From NCBI GenBank assembly GCA_030644725.1, contig CP130629.1:3363501-3427500 (forward strand): 64,000 nt of DNA. Direction: 5' to 3'. Source of the stretch: Candidatus Electrothrix communis. GTDB taxonomy: Bacteria; Desulfobacterota; Desulfobulbia; Desulfobulbales; Desulfobulbaceae. This document shows, piece by piece, positions 51,306 through 60,452 of this stretch (position 1 is its first letter; every line of letters starts with the position of its first letter). Under the pieces are notes generated by a model. It made no database searches. It was not told the DNA's origin and saw nothing but the letters and a program-made list of their open reading frames with translations. The translations under genes were made by a program, and so were the position numbers.

Positions 51306-52609
51306 TGAATATTTTGCTTATTAACCCGCCTAATTGTGGGAGGAGTATTCCAGAAGAGCGCTATGGGATCACCTCCATTAAACAGATTTTTAGGGGGGAG
51401 CCCCTTGCCCTGGAGGAGTTGGCAGGGAACCTGCCAGAGTACGATGTTCGGATTTTGGACCTGAAGGTGGACCCGGATGGTTTAGAGCCAATGCTGACAG
51501 ATTTCAGGCCTGATTTGGTCGGGATCACCGGGTTGACCTGCGAGGCAAACACCATGCTCGCTCTTGCCGGGCAGGTTAAGGAGCATGGGCAGCCGCTGGT
51601 GGTTGTGGGTGGGATCCACGCGAGTAATGATCCGGCTTTTTTTAATCAGGCGAGTGTTGATTATATCATTATCGGTTTGGGCAAGAAGACCTTTGCCGAG
51701 CTTATCGCCTATCTGATCCGTGTGGAACAGGCTGTCAGTCCCGGTGTCATCCCCGGTGTTATTCCCACCAATCCCGGCGGGGCAATCCAGGTCCCGACCC
51801 GACGCTGCACAGCTGCTGATATTGTGGAGGAGAGACCGCCAGCCTATGATAAGGTGCAGCAGTACCGTTCCTCTTATATTTTGGAAAAGCTCAAGGTCAC
51901 GATGGGCTTTGTTGCCTCGGCCTACGGTTGTCCCCATCGCTGTTCCTTCTGCTCCATCAAGGGCCAGACCAATGGCAGCTACCTGACCAAATCCATTGAT
52001 GCGGTCTTGCGGGAAATCCGACTCCTCCCCGATATCCCGGTTATCCGCCTGGTGGATGCCAATACCTTTGGTGATATTGATCGGGCCAAGGCCCTGGCTG
52101 AGGCTTTGAAAGCCTCCAATCTGGGGAAACAGTATCTTGCTGATATCCGCTCCGACACCGTTGTTCGTTACCCGGAGCTGCTGAAGAGCTGGAAAGAGGC
52201 CGGTCTGCGCGCCGTGGTCATCGGCTTTGAGGAGACTGATGATCAGCGATTGACAGCCATGAACAAGGCCAATCAGGCGAACATCAATACCCAGGCTGTT
52301 ACTGTGCTCAATGAGCTGGGCATCACCGTGGTCGGTGATTTTATCATTGACCCCCAGTACGAGGAGCAGGATTTTCTCCGTCTTGACGAGTATCTCGGGA
52401 AGGTCCAGATTGATTTGCCCATGATCACGGTGATGACCCCTCTGCCAGGCACAGAGCTCTATGAACAGCAGCAGGATCGAATCACCAACCATGATCTTGA
52501 TTATTACACTTTGACCAATGCCGTCACTGAGACGCGGCTTGCGGAAAAGAAATTTTATACACTTTATGCGGCGCTTATCCGAAAAAGTCATGAACATGCG
52601 AAGATATAA
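51305..52609 (+). CDS. B12-binding-domain radical-SAM enzyme
   Basis: 434 residues. N-terminal cobalamin-binding Rossmann domain (1-140; LLINPPNCG, LVVVGGIHASNDP), then the radical-SAM core with C209-x3-C213-x2-C216 in YGCPHRCSFCSIKG. This BchE/HpnR-type class catalyses methylations, cyclisations and ring oxidations on lipids, tetrapyrroles and polyketides. Its place between an ACP and a KAS III gene suggests it methylates or rearranges an ACP-bound acyl chain. It does not carry the D-x-H-x2-G ligand motif, as is usual in this class. Confidence 0.85.
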   Translation: MNILLINPPNCGRSIPEERYGITSIKQIFRGEPLALEELAGNLPEYDVRILDLKVDPDGLEPMLTDFRPDLVGITGLTCEANTMLALAGQVKEHGQPLVVVGGIHASNDPAFFNQASVDYIIIGLGKKTFAELIAYLIRVEQAVSPGVIPGVIPTNPGGAIQVPTRRCTAADIVEERPPAYDKVQQYRSSYILEKLKVTMGFVASAYGCPHRCSFCSIKGQTNGSYLTKSIDAVLREIRLLPDIPVIRLVDANTFGDIDRAKALAEALKASNLGKQYLADIRSDTVVRYPELLKSWKEAGLRAVVIGFEETDDQRLTAMNKANQANINTQAVTVLNELGITVVGDFIIDPQYEEQDFLRLDEYLGKVQIDLPMITVMTPLPGTELYEQQQDRITNHDLDYYTLTNAVTETRLAEKKFYTLYAALIRKSHEHAKI

Positions 52610-52612
52610 AGG

Positions 52613-53755
52613 ATGAATGCGTTTATAACAGCGATTTCTGTCTTTCTGCCCGGTGAGCCAGTGGGAAATGATGCCCTGGACGAGTATCTGGGAAAGACAG
52701 ACAGAATATCAGCCAGAACCCGACAGATGATCCTTGCTGGCAACGGTATTCAAACCAGATATTATGGCATTGATCCGGCAACAGGAAAAACCAGTTTTAC
52801 CAATGCCTGCATGGCAGCAGAGGCTGTGCGTGGTTTAGGGCTTAAGGATAACGAACAACGACTGGAGTGCCTTTGCTGCGGCACTTCTTCAGCGGATCAA
52901 CTTCTTCCCGGCCATGCCTCAATGGTGCATGGTGAGCTGGGAGGTGAATCCTGTGAGGTTATCTCTACCAATGGAATTTGCCTCAGTGGTATTACTGCGA
53001 TGAAGCATGCTGTCATGTCAGTAGCTCTTGGAATGACGAAGAATGCAGTTGCTACGGGTTCCGAGCTGGCCTCTACCTTTATGCGGCAGGATTTTTTTAC
53101 TGCCACGTCTGGGAAAAAGAAAAAAGAGGAAGCAGGAGCACATCATTCAGCCTTTTCTTTTGAGGCTGAGTTTCTTCGTTGGATGCTTTCTGATGGAGCA
53201 GGGGCTATGCTCATCGAACCCAAACCAGTCCCTGATAAACTGAATCTTCAAGTCAACTGGATCAAGCTCACTTCGCATGCTCATCAGCTGGAGACCTGTA
53301 TGTACGCCGGTGCGCTTAAACAGGAGGACGGGAGTCTTGTAGGCTGGCGTGATTGCCTCCGGGCAGGTCATCAGGAAGGCGTTTTTACCGTCAAACAGGA
53401 TGCCCGGCTACTGAATAGTGAAATTATTAGAATTATAGTTGAGGAAAGTCTTCCGTTGGTGCTTGAACAATACGCTCTCAAACCGGAAAATATTGACTGG
53501 TTCCTACCTCACTACTCTTCGGAGTTTTTTCGAAAGCCGCTTATGGAGAAGTTTCGCGAAACAGGTTTTCCTTTACCAGAGGAAAAATGGTTTACCAATC
53601 TTCGCACCAAGGGTAATACCGGATCAGCCTCATTTTATATTATGTTGGAGGAACTCTTTTCTTCTGGAAAATTACGGAAAGGGGATCGTATTTTAGGGAT
53701 GATCCCAGAGAGCGGTAGGTTCTCTGTGGGTTGGATGTTGCTGACAGTGGTGTGA
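52613..53755 (+). CDS. Beta-ketoacyl-ACP synthase III-like enzyme
   Basis: 380 residues of the thiolase fold. The catalytic triad Cys-His-Asn is complete: C123 in STNGICLSGITAM, H300 in WFLPHYSSEF and N335 in TKGNTGSASFY. It therefore differs from the broken ketosynthase of the opposite operon and could be the condensing enzyme of the whole pathway. KAS III enzymes couple an acyl-CoA or acyl-ACP to malonyl-ACP; secondary-metabolite members (e.g. dialkylresorcinol type) take unusual acyl donors. It starts four bases after the B12 radical-SAM stop. Confidence 0.85.
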   Translation: MNAFITAISVFLPGEPVGNDALDEYLGKTDRISARTRQMILAGNGIQTRYYGIDPATGKTSFTNACMAAEAVRGLGLKDNEQRLECLCCGTSSADQLLPGHASMVHGELGGESCEVISTNGICLSGITAMKHAVMSVALGMTKNAVATGSELASTFMRQDFFTATSGKKKKEEAGAHHSAFSFEAEFLRWMLSDGAGAMLIEPKPVPDKLNLQVNWIKLTSHAHQLETCMYAGALKQEDGSLVGWRDCLRAGHQEGVFTVKQDARLLNSEIIRIIVEESLPLVLEQYALKPENIDWFLPHYSSEFFRKPLMEKFRETGFPLPEEKWFTNLRTKGNTGSASFYIMLEELFSSGKLRKGDRILGMIPESGRFSVGWMLLTVV

Positions 53756-54136
53756 GATGCTCTGCTACAGAGCACATACGATAATAAAATCTGTCGTAGG
53801 TAAAGAATACCCATCTCTAAGAAAAAGCAAAGCAGGTGTTTCAATTTCACGAGGAAAGAAACTTACTCTTTCCCTCTTTATCCTATTGGAAAAAGAGATA
53901 TTTTTTATATCGAACCCGACCTCGCTCAATGTTTGGTATCGTTTTTGCAGGATAAATATTTGAGGTCTCAAAGAGCCAGGAAAATTTTTATGGCGTAACG
54001 GAAAATTTATTGTGTTCTGACAAGTGGAACAGTGAGGTAAAGGGAGTTTTATTGTAGCCTGACAGAGGCTTGTCTTTTTTTCTTAGCAAGATGAAGACCT
54101 TTATCAAAAAAACCGAGGCATGAACCAGAACCAGTT
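53756..54136. other. Intergenic region after the KAS III gene
   Basis: About 380 bases. Small frames on both strands lack ribosome sites and family features, so none is called. A weak 5-base hairpin with a T run at 54056-54082 could be a terminator. Confidence 0.4.
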
Positions 54137-54979
54137 GTGAAACCAGATAGGATGCATGACGGCGTTTTTATGCTTTCAGATGCAAAGAAACGTTTTCTGA
54201 AAAAAATAGGTATGTTTCTTCGCGCCTGCTTATCGCGGTGTCGTCTTCTTCATGCCAAGGAAGTTTGCTGCTCAGCAGGTTCCTATACAATAGTTGCGCC
54301 AGTGAGTATGGTCAGAGTTGGGGGGCATCATCATTCGCAACGGGTGCATATTTTAGTTTACGGCAGAATTGTCCCGGCCCACCCTGGTGTCACCGTACAG
54401 GTGACCTTTCAAGGGCATCAACTGGACCATGACTCTGTAGACAGTGGTCAGGTCAGGCCTGTAACGGCCTTGTCTGATCAAGCAGGAGAGTTTGTTGTTG
54501 ATGAGAATTTTATCTGCGGACCGCAGGTGAAATTCATTACCAGTGTCACCTCACTTCCTGGTACGGATGCCCCCACAGTTATTGCGTCATTGCGTCTGGA
54601 AAAAGAAGCAAAATCTTGCTGTAAAAAAGACAGTGCTCGGGTAAACAGGGAGCCCTTGCCCACTGCCACCATTACGATAGACTTCGAATCACATTGTCAG
54701 AAACATGTTACCTGTTGGTTTGAAAATCCTTATAAAAAAACAACCATCTCTCGGACAACGGAAATCTCCTACAGTCCCACAGAATCATCTGCTCTGTATC
54801 TCAAACTTTGTCCTTACAAGGAAGAGTATTCGAGTATAATTGATGTTTTTACAATGACCGAGGAACATCCAATTCCCCGGTATCAACGAGTGCATACTCA
54901 AATTACGGATGAAGAATTTACCCGTATTGCTCTATTCGATCCTGAATCGACCTTGAAGTCCGCCCTCATTCTCGTGTAA
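54137..54979 (+). CDS. Hypothetical protein (280 aa)
   Basis: I do not recognise a family. The middle is strand-rich (VSMVRVGGHHHSQRVHILVYGRIVPAHPGVTVQVTFQGHQLD), with two internal Cys pairs (VCCSAG, KSCCKKD) and a single CGPQVKF. The C-terminus has SSIIDVFTMTEEHPIPRYQRVHTQITDEEF, helical. No clear signal peptide, although the first 40 residues are basic with a short hydrophobic run. The real start may be a later ATG (MLSDAKKRF). It lies alone between the acyl pathway operon and a PilZ gene. Confidence 0.5.
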   Translation: MKPDRMHDGVFMLSDAKKRFLKKIGMFLRACLSRCRLLHAKEVCCSAGSYTIVAPVSMVRVGGHHHSQRVHILVYGRIVPAHPGVTVQVTFQGHQLDHDSVDSGQVRPVTALSDQAGEFVVDENFICGPQVKFITSVTSLPGTDAPTVIASLRLEKEAKSCCKKDSARVNREPLPTATITIDFESHCQKHVTCWFENPYKKTTISRTTEISYSPTESSALYLKLCPYKEEYSSIIDVFTMTEEHPIPRYQRVHTQITDEEFTRIALFDPESTLKSALILV

Positions 54980-55187
54980 ACGAATATTTCCCCTTGTTTT
55001 TTCTTTTGTTTTTCCAGTAAATAGGATAAGATTTTACACCTTTATTTAAAATGTCGGGCAGGATCATGCAGGAGAACAGGTTCCTTATGCAGGAAACGCA
55101 CATCGAATACTCCGACTGAACTATCTGGCCGGAAAGTTTTTTTGTGAATATCCCCCTCTTGTTGTTGAGATTATTTGACCTGGGCCT

Positions 55188-55976
55188 ATGGATGCAAATA
55201 ACGGTATACTTTGCCCGATTCCGGAAGATGAACGAACACCGTTCGTTGATGTATTATTGAAGTTTATTGACTGGCAGAAGGTGCGTATTGAAAATGCGGA
55301 AGGCGAAAATAAAAAGTTGAAAGAAAGACTTGCCCAATTAGAACAGAGAGTAAAGCACAAAAATTCTGAGAGGCCAGAAGCAACAAGGGCGAGAGAAAAC
55401 GGGGGTGGGGAAAAACAAATAAGGCGCAGGAAGATCGTTGATATCCTGAAAGTTCCCCATAAAGGAGCAGTAGGTCCAGAGAATATTCAACGGGTGTTAG
55501 TGCAGAATATTCAAAATCTCTTGATTAATATCGGTAATAGAAATCAACGACAATTTACCCGATTAGCTGTGCCAGGAGATGCTAATCTCGATTTCGGGGC
55601 AAAAGAATATTATAAGCAGGAAATTAAGGATATCAGTCTCTGCGGGATGTATGTCAAGGGGAGCTTTGACCAACGGGCAGGGGATATCTGCAGCGTTATC
55701 CTTAATCCAGCAGAAATTGATGTGGATCTTGAAATCCATGCCGCCTGTACGAGTATCAGGGTGGATCAGGACGGTATAGCCCTTGAGTTCATCTCAATGC
55801 GATTAAAGGACTTCTGTTTTCTACAAACCGTTCTCCTCAATGAGGCTGATGATCCCTTTGTTCTGGGGACAGAATTTGTTAATAATGCCGACCTGGAGCT
55901 TGAGGAGGATCTTATCATCTGTCAGCGGCATCGGCCCCCTCCCCATGAGATAGGAGAGCTGGGAGGAGCCTGTTAA
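55188..55976 (+). CDS. PilZ-domain protein with N-terminal coiled coil
   Basis: 262 residues. A coiled coil (about 33-62: VRIENAEGENKKLKERLAQLEQRV) precedes a PilZ domain (about 120-230) with the c-di-GMP-binding R-x3-R in NQRQFTRLAV and the D-x-S-x2-G in DISLCGMYVKG. It is a likely c-di-GMP receptor that acts through protein contacts. No partner is evident nearby. The stop overlaps the folK stop on the other strand. A c-di-GMP output fits the presence of GEMM-like leaders elsewhere in the window, if those sense c-di-GMP. Confidence 0.75.
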   Translation: MDANNGILCPIPEDERTPFVDVLLKFIDWQKVRIENAEGENKKLKERLAQLEQRVKHKNSERPEATRARENGGGEKQIRRRKIVDILKVPHKGAVGPENIQRVLVQNIQNLLINIGNRNQRQFTRLAVPGDANLDFGAKEYYKQEIKDISLCGMYVKGSFDQRAGDICSVILNPAEIDVDLEIHAACTSIRVDQDGIALEFISMRLKDFCFLQTVLLNEADDPFVLGTEFVNNADLELEEDLIICQRHRPPPHEIGELGGAC

Positions 55977-56509
55977 TCTGTTCCTTCTTCCTGCCAGCAT
56001 ATCTGCTCAATCCCCTCTCTGCCGCCTTTCCGGTTTTGCTCCAGCAGTTCGGCAACCGTTTTTTTCAGTACAGGATGATTTATGTGAGCTCCGATCTCCG
56101 CTAAAGGAATCAGTACAAAGAGTCGCTCATGCATTGCCGGATGGGGCAGGATGAGCCGCTCGCTTTGTATAATGCTGTCGGCAAAGAGGAGGAGGTCGAG
56201 ATCAAGGGTCCTGTCCTGGTACCCTTCCAGCTCCGGATGACGAACTCTCCCGAATTTCTGCTCTGTTTCCAGGAGGAGATCAAGAAGAGTCTCCGGGGGC
56301 AGGGTGGTATGGAGGCGACCGACGGCATTAACAAACCAATGGCTGCTCTCCATCCCCACAGGTCGGGTCCGATAGGGGGAGGAAAGGGCCCGTAAGCTCA
56401 CCTCGGGATACTGATCAAGGCCTTGCCAAGCCTCCTGGAGCAGGGTGCGGGATTGACCGAGATTGGAGCCGAGGCCGATGTAGGCGGAAGCAGAGAGAGG
56501 CATGCTCAT
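55973..56509 (-). CDS. folK: 6-hydroxymethyl-7,8-dihydropterin pyrophosphokinase
   Basis: 178-residue folate-pathway enzyme that transfers pyrophosphate from ATP to hydroxymethyl-dihydropterin. YIGLGSNLGQS at the N-terminus, the HPPK signature DRTLDLDLLLFAD and LPHPAMHERLFVLIPLAEI are all present. Start set at the ATG at 56509 with AGGA upstream; a 19-residue extension in the same frame is improbable. It is downstream of dapB on the same strand (95 bases) and overlaps the PilZ stop. Confidence 0.9.
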   Translation of the reverse strand: MSMPLSASAYIGLGSNLGQSRTLLQEAWQGLDQYPEVSLRALSSPYRTRPVGMESSHWFVNAVGRLHTTLPPETLLDLLLETEQKFGRVRHPELEGYQDRTLDLDLLLFADSIIQSERLILPHPAMHERLFVLIPLAEIGAHINHPVLKKTVAELLEQNRKGGREGIEQICWQEEGTD

Positions 56510-56603
56510 CGCGATTATCCTGAAGAGGAGAAGCGTCAGTCGATGAGACCGGGTACCGGAACTCATCGACGGGGAAGAATTTTTTTGCCGTTACCTAGGA
56601 AAA

Positions 56604-57416
56604 TCAGAATTCCGACAAGCCCAGAACATCGAACATGGTGTAGAGCCCCTTGGGCTGGCTGACTACCCAAGCGGCTGCTTTGGCTGCTCCTCCAGCAAAG
56701 TTATCCCGACTGTGGGCCCGGTGGGTGATTTCAATCCGCTCGCCAGGACCGGCAAAGTAGGCAGTATGTTCACCGACAATGTCTCCGCCCCGAATGGTCT
56801 GGATACCGATTTCCTTATCAGTTCGTTCGCCGATGATGCCGTTGCGCTCAAAGACTCCGACCTCGGCCAGGTTTCTTCCCAGTCCCTTAGCGGCCATTTC
56901 TCCGATCTTCAGGGCTGTTCCAGAGGGAGCATCCTTTTTCATCCGGTGATGGGCTTCAACGATCTCCACGTCATAGGCATCGCCGAGTACGGCAGCGGCC
57001 TTTTCCACCAGCTTAAACAGAACATTCACGCCCACAGCCATGTTTGGGGCCTGGACGCAGGGGAAAGACGCTGCTGCGGTCTCCCGGAGTACGGTCAGGT
57101 CATCGGCGCTCAAGCCGGTGGTCCCAATCACCATGGCCCGGCCATGCTTGGCCGCGATCTTAACGAACGACATGGTGGCCTTGTGAAAGGTAAAGTCAAT
57201 GATAACCTCGCCCTGATCAATCACCGCTTCTAGGCTGTCAGCGATGGTTACGCCTGCGTTGCCAATGCCTGCTATTTCTCCGGCGTCCTTGCCCACATTA
57301 GGGCTACCAGCCTGTTCAAAGGCTCCGGCCAGGGTAAGATCAGGGTGCTGATGCACCATATAACAGATACGTTGTCCCATTCGACCGGAGGCTCCGGCTA
57401 CAATTACTTTGGTCAT
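56604..57416 (-). CDS. dapB: 4-hydroxy-tetrahydrodipicolinate reductase
   Basis: 270 residues, normal length. It reduces hydroxy-tetrahydrodipicolinate with NAD(P)H in lysine and meso-diaminopimelate synthesis. The N-terminal VIVAGASGRMGQRI binds the nucleotide; the signature VEAHHRMKKDAPSGTALKIGE (about 150-170) carries the catalytic His and Lys. The start ATG overlaps the stop of the fragment at 57413, and dapA and dapF lie upstream on the same strand, forming a dap cluster. Confidence 0.93.
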   Translation of the reverse strand: MTKVIVAGASGRMGQRICYMVHQHPDLTLAGAFEQAGSPNVGKDAGEIAGIGNAGVTIADSLEAVIDQGEVIIDFTFHKATMSFVKIAAKHGRAMVIGTTGLSADDLTVLRETAAASFPCVQAPNMAVGVNVLFKLVEKAAAVLGDAYDVEIVEAHHRMKKDAPSGTALKIGEMAAKGLGRNLAEVGVFERNGIIGERTDKEIGIQTIRGGDIVGEHTAYFAGPGERIEITHRAHSRDNFAGGAAKAAAWVVSQPKGLYTMFDVLGLSEF

Positions 57417-57625
57417 GATTCTCTCTTGGTCTTGATTATATTGTTTCTGAAATTGGTTTGGTTTTTTTGAGCGGGATGCATTCTGGTGAAGCGAGAAAGT
57501 TTAAAATTTGACTTCAAACAAGCTTCAATAGACGCTCTATGATATTTTGCAGCCGCTGATTCTGTTGTTGTGGCTTTCAGTTTGTCATGAAATTTTTTAA
57601 ATCCTTGCTCAATTGAGCGGGGCAT
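57413..57625 (-). pseudogene. Fragment resembling the N-terminus of a CBASS-type nucleotidyltransferase
   Basis: 70 codons. The first ~50 residues (SIEQGFKKFHDKL, TESAAAKYHRASIEACLKSNF, LSRFTRM) fit the N-terminal helices of SMODS/CD-NTase proteins as I remember them, in which a GSFGNGTSI-type catalytic motif should come next. Here it is replaced by HPAQKNQTNFRNNI and a stop at the dapB start. It looks like a truncated remnant inserted in the dap operon. It may still be translated and couple dapB translation. Confidence 0.45.
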
Positions 57626-57719
57626 GTGCCTACTTTCTAAAATTTCATATTTTTTTGCATCTAAAAGGATTGTAAAAAACAGCTATTATAGAAGCCTGTT
57701 ATAAAGGCCTGCGTATTAC

Positions 57720-57749
57720 AAAAAGGGCGATCGCAAGGATCGCCCCTAC
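57720..57749 (-). terminator. Hairpin terminator/repeat after dapA
   Basis: GGGCGATC/GATCGCCC stem (57725-57745, loop GCAAG) followed on the minus strand by CTTTTTGT. The edge CCCCTAC matches the repeat at 2256-2328, so it is probably a REP-type element serving as terminator of dapA. Confidence 0.65.
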
Positions 57750-57754
57750 GCAAC

Positions 57755-58651
57755 TTAAATCAACTCAACTGCTTTCATCTCAGTGATCAGCTTATTCAGC
57801 GAAGACTCGTCCATTTCCGTCATGGGCAGGCGAATTTCAGGGGTGCCGATTTTACCCATCAGGTGTAATCCCTTCTTGGCCGGGGCCGGGTTGGGATAGC
57901 AGAACATGGTCCCCATCAGAGCAAAGAGCTTGTAATGGATCTCATTGGCCGTGGCCAAATCACCTTTAAGAGCCGTTTCCATCAGCTCGGCCATGGCCTT
58001 GGGAGCGACATTGGAGGTCACGGAGATAACCCCTTTGCCGCCGATGAGCACGGTGGGCATGCAGGTGAAATCGTCACCGGACAGGACAACAAAATCCTTA
58101 GGGCAAAGACGAATCACTTCAGAAATCTGATTGAGGCAACCGCAGGCCTCTTTAATACCGATAACGTTGGTCAGCTGGGCCAGACGGGCTACTGTGGCCG
58201 GGGCCATATTGGTTACTGTACGGCTCGGGACATTATAGAGCACCATGGGGATATCCACGGCCTCGGTAATGGCTTGAAAATGCTGATACAGGCCTTCCTG
58301 GCTCGGCTTATTATAATAAGGAACCACGGAAAGCACCGCGTCAGCGCCACTGTCCTTGGCTGATTCGGTCAGCTCAATGGCTTCTGCTGTGCTGTTAGCA
58401 CCGGTTCCGGCAATGACCGGTACGCGTTTGTCAACCACCTTAACAGTGATATCAATGACGCGTTTATGCTCGTCAAAGCCCAGGGTCGCGGACTCCCCTG
58501 TGGTTCCGCAGGGCACCAGGCCGTGGATGCCGTTGTCGATCTGAAAATTAATCAGATCGGTCAAACTTTGTTCATCAACCTTGCCATCCCGCATAGGGGT
58601 GACAATAGCGGTAAAAGCACCTTCGAGGTTTTTTCCTGTTGTCGTCATCAA
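57755..58651 (-). CDS. dapA: 4-hydroxy-tetrahydrodipicolinate synthase
   Basis: 298-residue TIM-barrel aldolase that condenses pyruvate with aspartate semialdehyde. Signatures: VPCGTTGESATLGFDEHKRVI, the Tyr of VLYNVPSRTVTNM and the Schiff-base Lys in IGIKEACGC. Normal family length. The start is one of two adjacent ATGs; an AAGGAGAAGG site lies upstream. It follows dapF by 78 bases; the terminator hairpin behind it suggests that dapB has its own transcription. Confidence 0.94.
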   Translation of the reverse strand: MMTTTGKNLEGAFTAIVTPMRDGKVDEQSLTDLINFQIDNGIHGLVPCGTTGESATLGFDEHKRVIDITVKVVDKRVPVIAGTGANSTAEAIELTESAKDSGADAVLSVVPYYNKPSQEGLYQHFQAITEAVDIPMVLYNVPSRTVTNMAPATVARLAQLTNVIGIKEACGCLNQISEVIRLCPKDFVVLSGDDFTCMPTVLIGGKGVISVTSNVAPKAMAELMETALKGDLATANEIHYKLFALMGTMFCYPNPAPAKKGLHLMGKIGTPEIRLPMTEMDESSLNKLITEMKAVELI

Positions 58652-58729
58652 CCTTCTCCTTTGTAATCTTTATATTAAAGACCGGCTTTCATGTTTTGTT
58701 GCTCCGGCCTACTGGACCGGAATGGGAGT

Positions 58730-59584
58730 TTAAAGCAAAGCCTCAGCGTCGAGTTCTCCCGAATAAATGGTATGGGCCGGTCCTTTGAGAAAAACATTAT
58801 AAACAATATTATTGTCTCCACTCACCTTCTCCTTCTTGAGATCGAACAAGATAGTCAAACGATCATTGCCCGAGGTAATGATGTCCACCGGTGAGGCGGC
58901 CTGATCCAGGAGTGCGGCAATGATGGCACAGGCCGCAGCTCCAGTACCGCAGGCCAGGGTTTCATCTTCCACGCCCCGTTCATAGGTTCTGACCTTGATG
59001 GCATCCCCTTGGCGTTGGGCGAAGTTGACATTGGTCCCGGCAGGCATGAAGGCCTCATGATGGCGGATGCGACTGCCCAAGGCACGGACATCTGTCTGGT
59101 CGATATCATCGACAAAGACGACAGCATGAGGTACGCCGGTATCAATGCTGTGAACCGTATATTTTTTCCCCTCCGCCGTAATGGGCTGATGCATGTTCAG
59201 GCCAAACGGATCAGTCATCTTGACCGCAACATCTTTCTCCGACACGCTGGCCTCGATAATTCCGGCCAAGGTGGCAAAACGCATTTGTGCCGGAGCAATC
59301 CCCTGTAGAAAGGCAAAGCGGGCCGCGCAACGGGCCCCGTTCCCGCACATTTCCGCAACCGAGCCATCCGCGTTGAAAAAACGCCATTGAAAATCCGCTT
59401 CGGAAGAATCCTCGATAAGGATCAGGCCGTCGGCCCCTGCGGAAAATTTTCTCCGACAGATTTTGGCGGCGAATTCGGCCATAGCTTCTGGAGCAAGGAG
59501 TGGTTTGCGGTGGTCAATAATGAGGAAATCATTGCCTGTGCCGCTCATCTTAACAAAGGGGACAGGAAAGTCAGGTGTCTGCAT
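58730..59584 (-). CDS. dapF: Diaminopimelate epimerase
   Basis: 284 residues. Converts LL- to meso-diaminopimelate, for peptidoglycan and lysine. The two catalytic cysteines are in EMCGNGARCAARF and LACGTGAAACA, and the N-terminus FVKMSGTGNDFLIID is typical. Intact and normal in length. First gene of the dapF-dapA(-dapB-folK) run on the minus strand. Confidence 0.94.
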   Translation of the reverse strand: MQTPDFPVPFVKMSGTGNDFLIIDHRKPLLAPEAMAEFAAKICRRKFSAGADGLILIEDSSEADFQWRFFNADGSVAEMCGNGARCAARFAFLQGIAPAQMRFATLAGIIEASVSEKDVAVKMTDPFGLNMHQPITAEGKKYTVHSIDTGVPHAVVFVDDIDQTDVRALGSRIRHHEAFMPAGTNVNFAQRQGDAIKVRTYERGVEDETLACGTGAAACAIIAALLDQAASPVDIITSGNDRLTILFDLKKEKVSGDNNIVYNVFLKGPAHTIYSGELDAEALL

Positions 59585-59737
59585 CGTCGTTGTCTGTTTT
59601 TGTCGGTGAGGAAGTCTATCTCTATGAAAAAGTGTTTATTAAAAAGCCACTATAGTGATTTCCCAATGGTCTATCAAGGATAAATCTCTTTTTATAGCCT
59701 TTGCCCGCTTTCCTCAATGCAAATGACAGGTGCGGGA

Positions 59738-59774
59738 TAAAAAAAATGCCGCACCCCGGGAAAGGGATGCGGCA
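59738..59774 (-). terminator. Rho-independent terminator
   Basis: TGCCGCAxCCC/GGGxTGCGGCA stem (59747-59774) followed on the minus strand by seven or more T. It ends the transcript of the secreted-protein gene at 59867. Confidence 0.85.
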
Positions 59775-59866
59775 GGAAGAGAGGTTTTCAGCTTCAGTTA
59801 TCAGGTTTTCTTTGCAAGTAAGAAAAGCAACGTCTTGGAATACATAGATAACCAGTCTGAGCTCGG

Positions 59867-60325
59867 CTATTGTTGCGGGAAAGAGCATCTCCACCCGCAG
59901 GGATCGCCTGCCGGATTGCCATACCCTCTACAGCCCGAACAAGGGTAGTCTTCAGTGATAATCCTTCCGTTGGACCACTCCTGAGTACAGCGGACAATAC
60001 CGGGCGCTTGACAACGATCATAGGACCGGGTGACATATGACTGAGGCGGGGGAACCGGATGAGGCGTAGGAGGGGGATAAGGAGTATTGATGATATCACA
60101 ATATGCATCCCGGTAAAAATGAGGCTCCCGATACTTTAAATTCCGTAATTTGCTGTTACAGCGGTTACTGACTGCACTGCAATTTGATCCGGTAAAGATA
60201 TCAATGATTATCCCGCCGCGTCCGCTCATTAGTTGGGCTTTGCATTGCTGAGCAAATGCTTCGTTAACGGCAAACAAACCCGAACAGGCCAAGACTAAAC
60301 CTAACAGCAAGAGTTTGAATTTCAT
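59867..60325 (-). CDS. Cys-rich secreted protein (152 aa)
   Basis: Signal peptide MKFKLLLLGLVLACSGLFAVNEAFAQ, with cleavage probably after AFA. The mature part has about ten cysteines, a Pro-rich linker (TPYPPPTPHPVPPPQ) and a Gly/Cys tail (PCSGCRGYGNPAGDPCGWRC), suggesting a disulfide-stabilised exported protein in two small modules. No family recognised. The start at 60325 has CAGGAG upstream; the longer frame is a shadow. Monocistronic, between the ThiC-like gene and its own terminator. Confidence 0.7.
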   Translation of the reverse strand: MKFKLLLLGLVLACSGLFAVNEAFAQQCKAQLMSGRGGIIIDIFTGSNCSAVSNRCNSKLRNLKYREPHFYRDAYCDIINTPYPPPTPHPVPPPQSYVTRSYDRCQAPGIVRCTQEWSNGRIITEDYPCSGCRGYGNPAGDPCGWRCSFPQQ

Positions 60326-60452
60326 AAATTTTCTCCTGTTAATTGAGTTTTTCCGGCTATAAAGCCTCAAATAAATCCTCTGCTTTTCCAATATAATGGG
60401 AAATGGCAGGAAATGCATCTTTTATTCTTTATCTTCCTCGAACTCTAGCGAC

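Noticed and set aside
53757-53971. Two overlapping short frames after the KAS III gene
   Set aside because: No ribosome sites, no recognisable fold, opposite strands covering the same bases.
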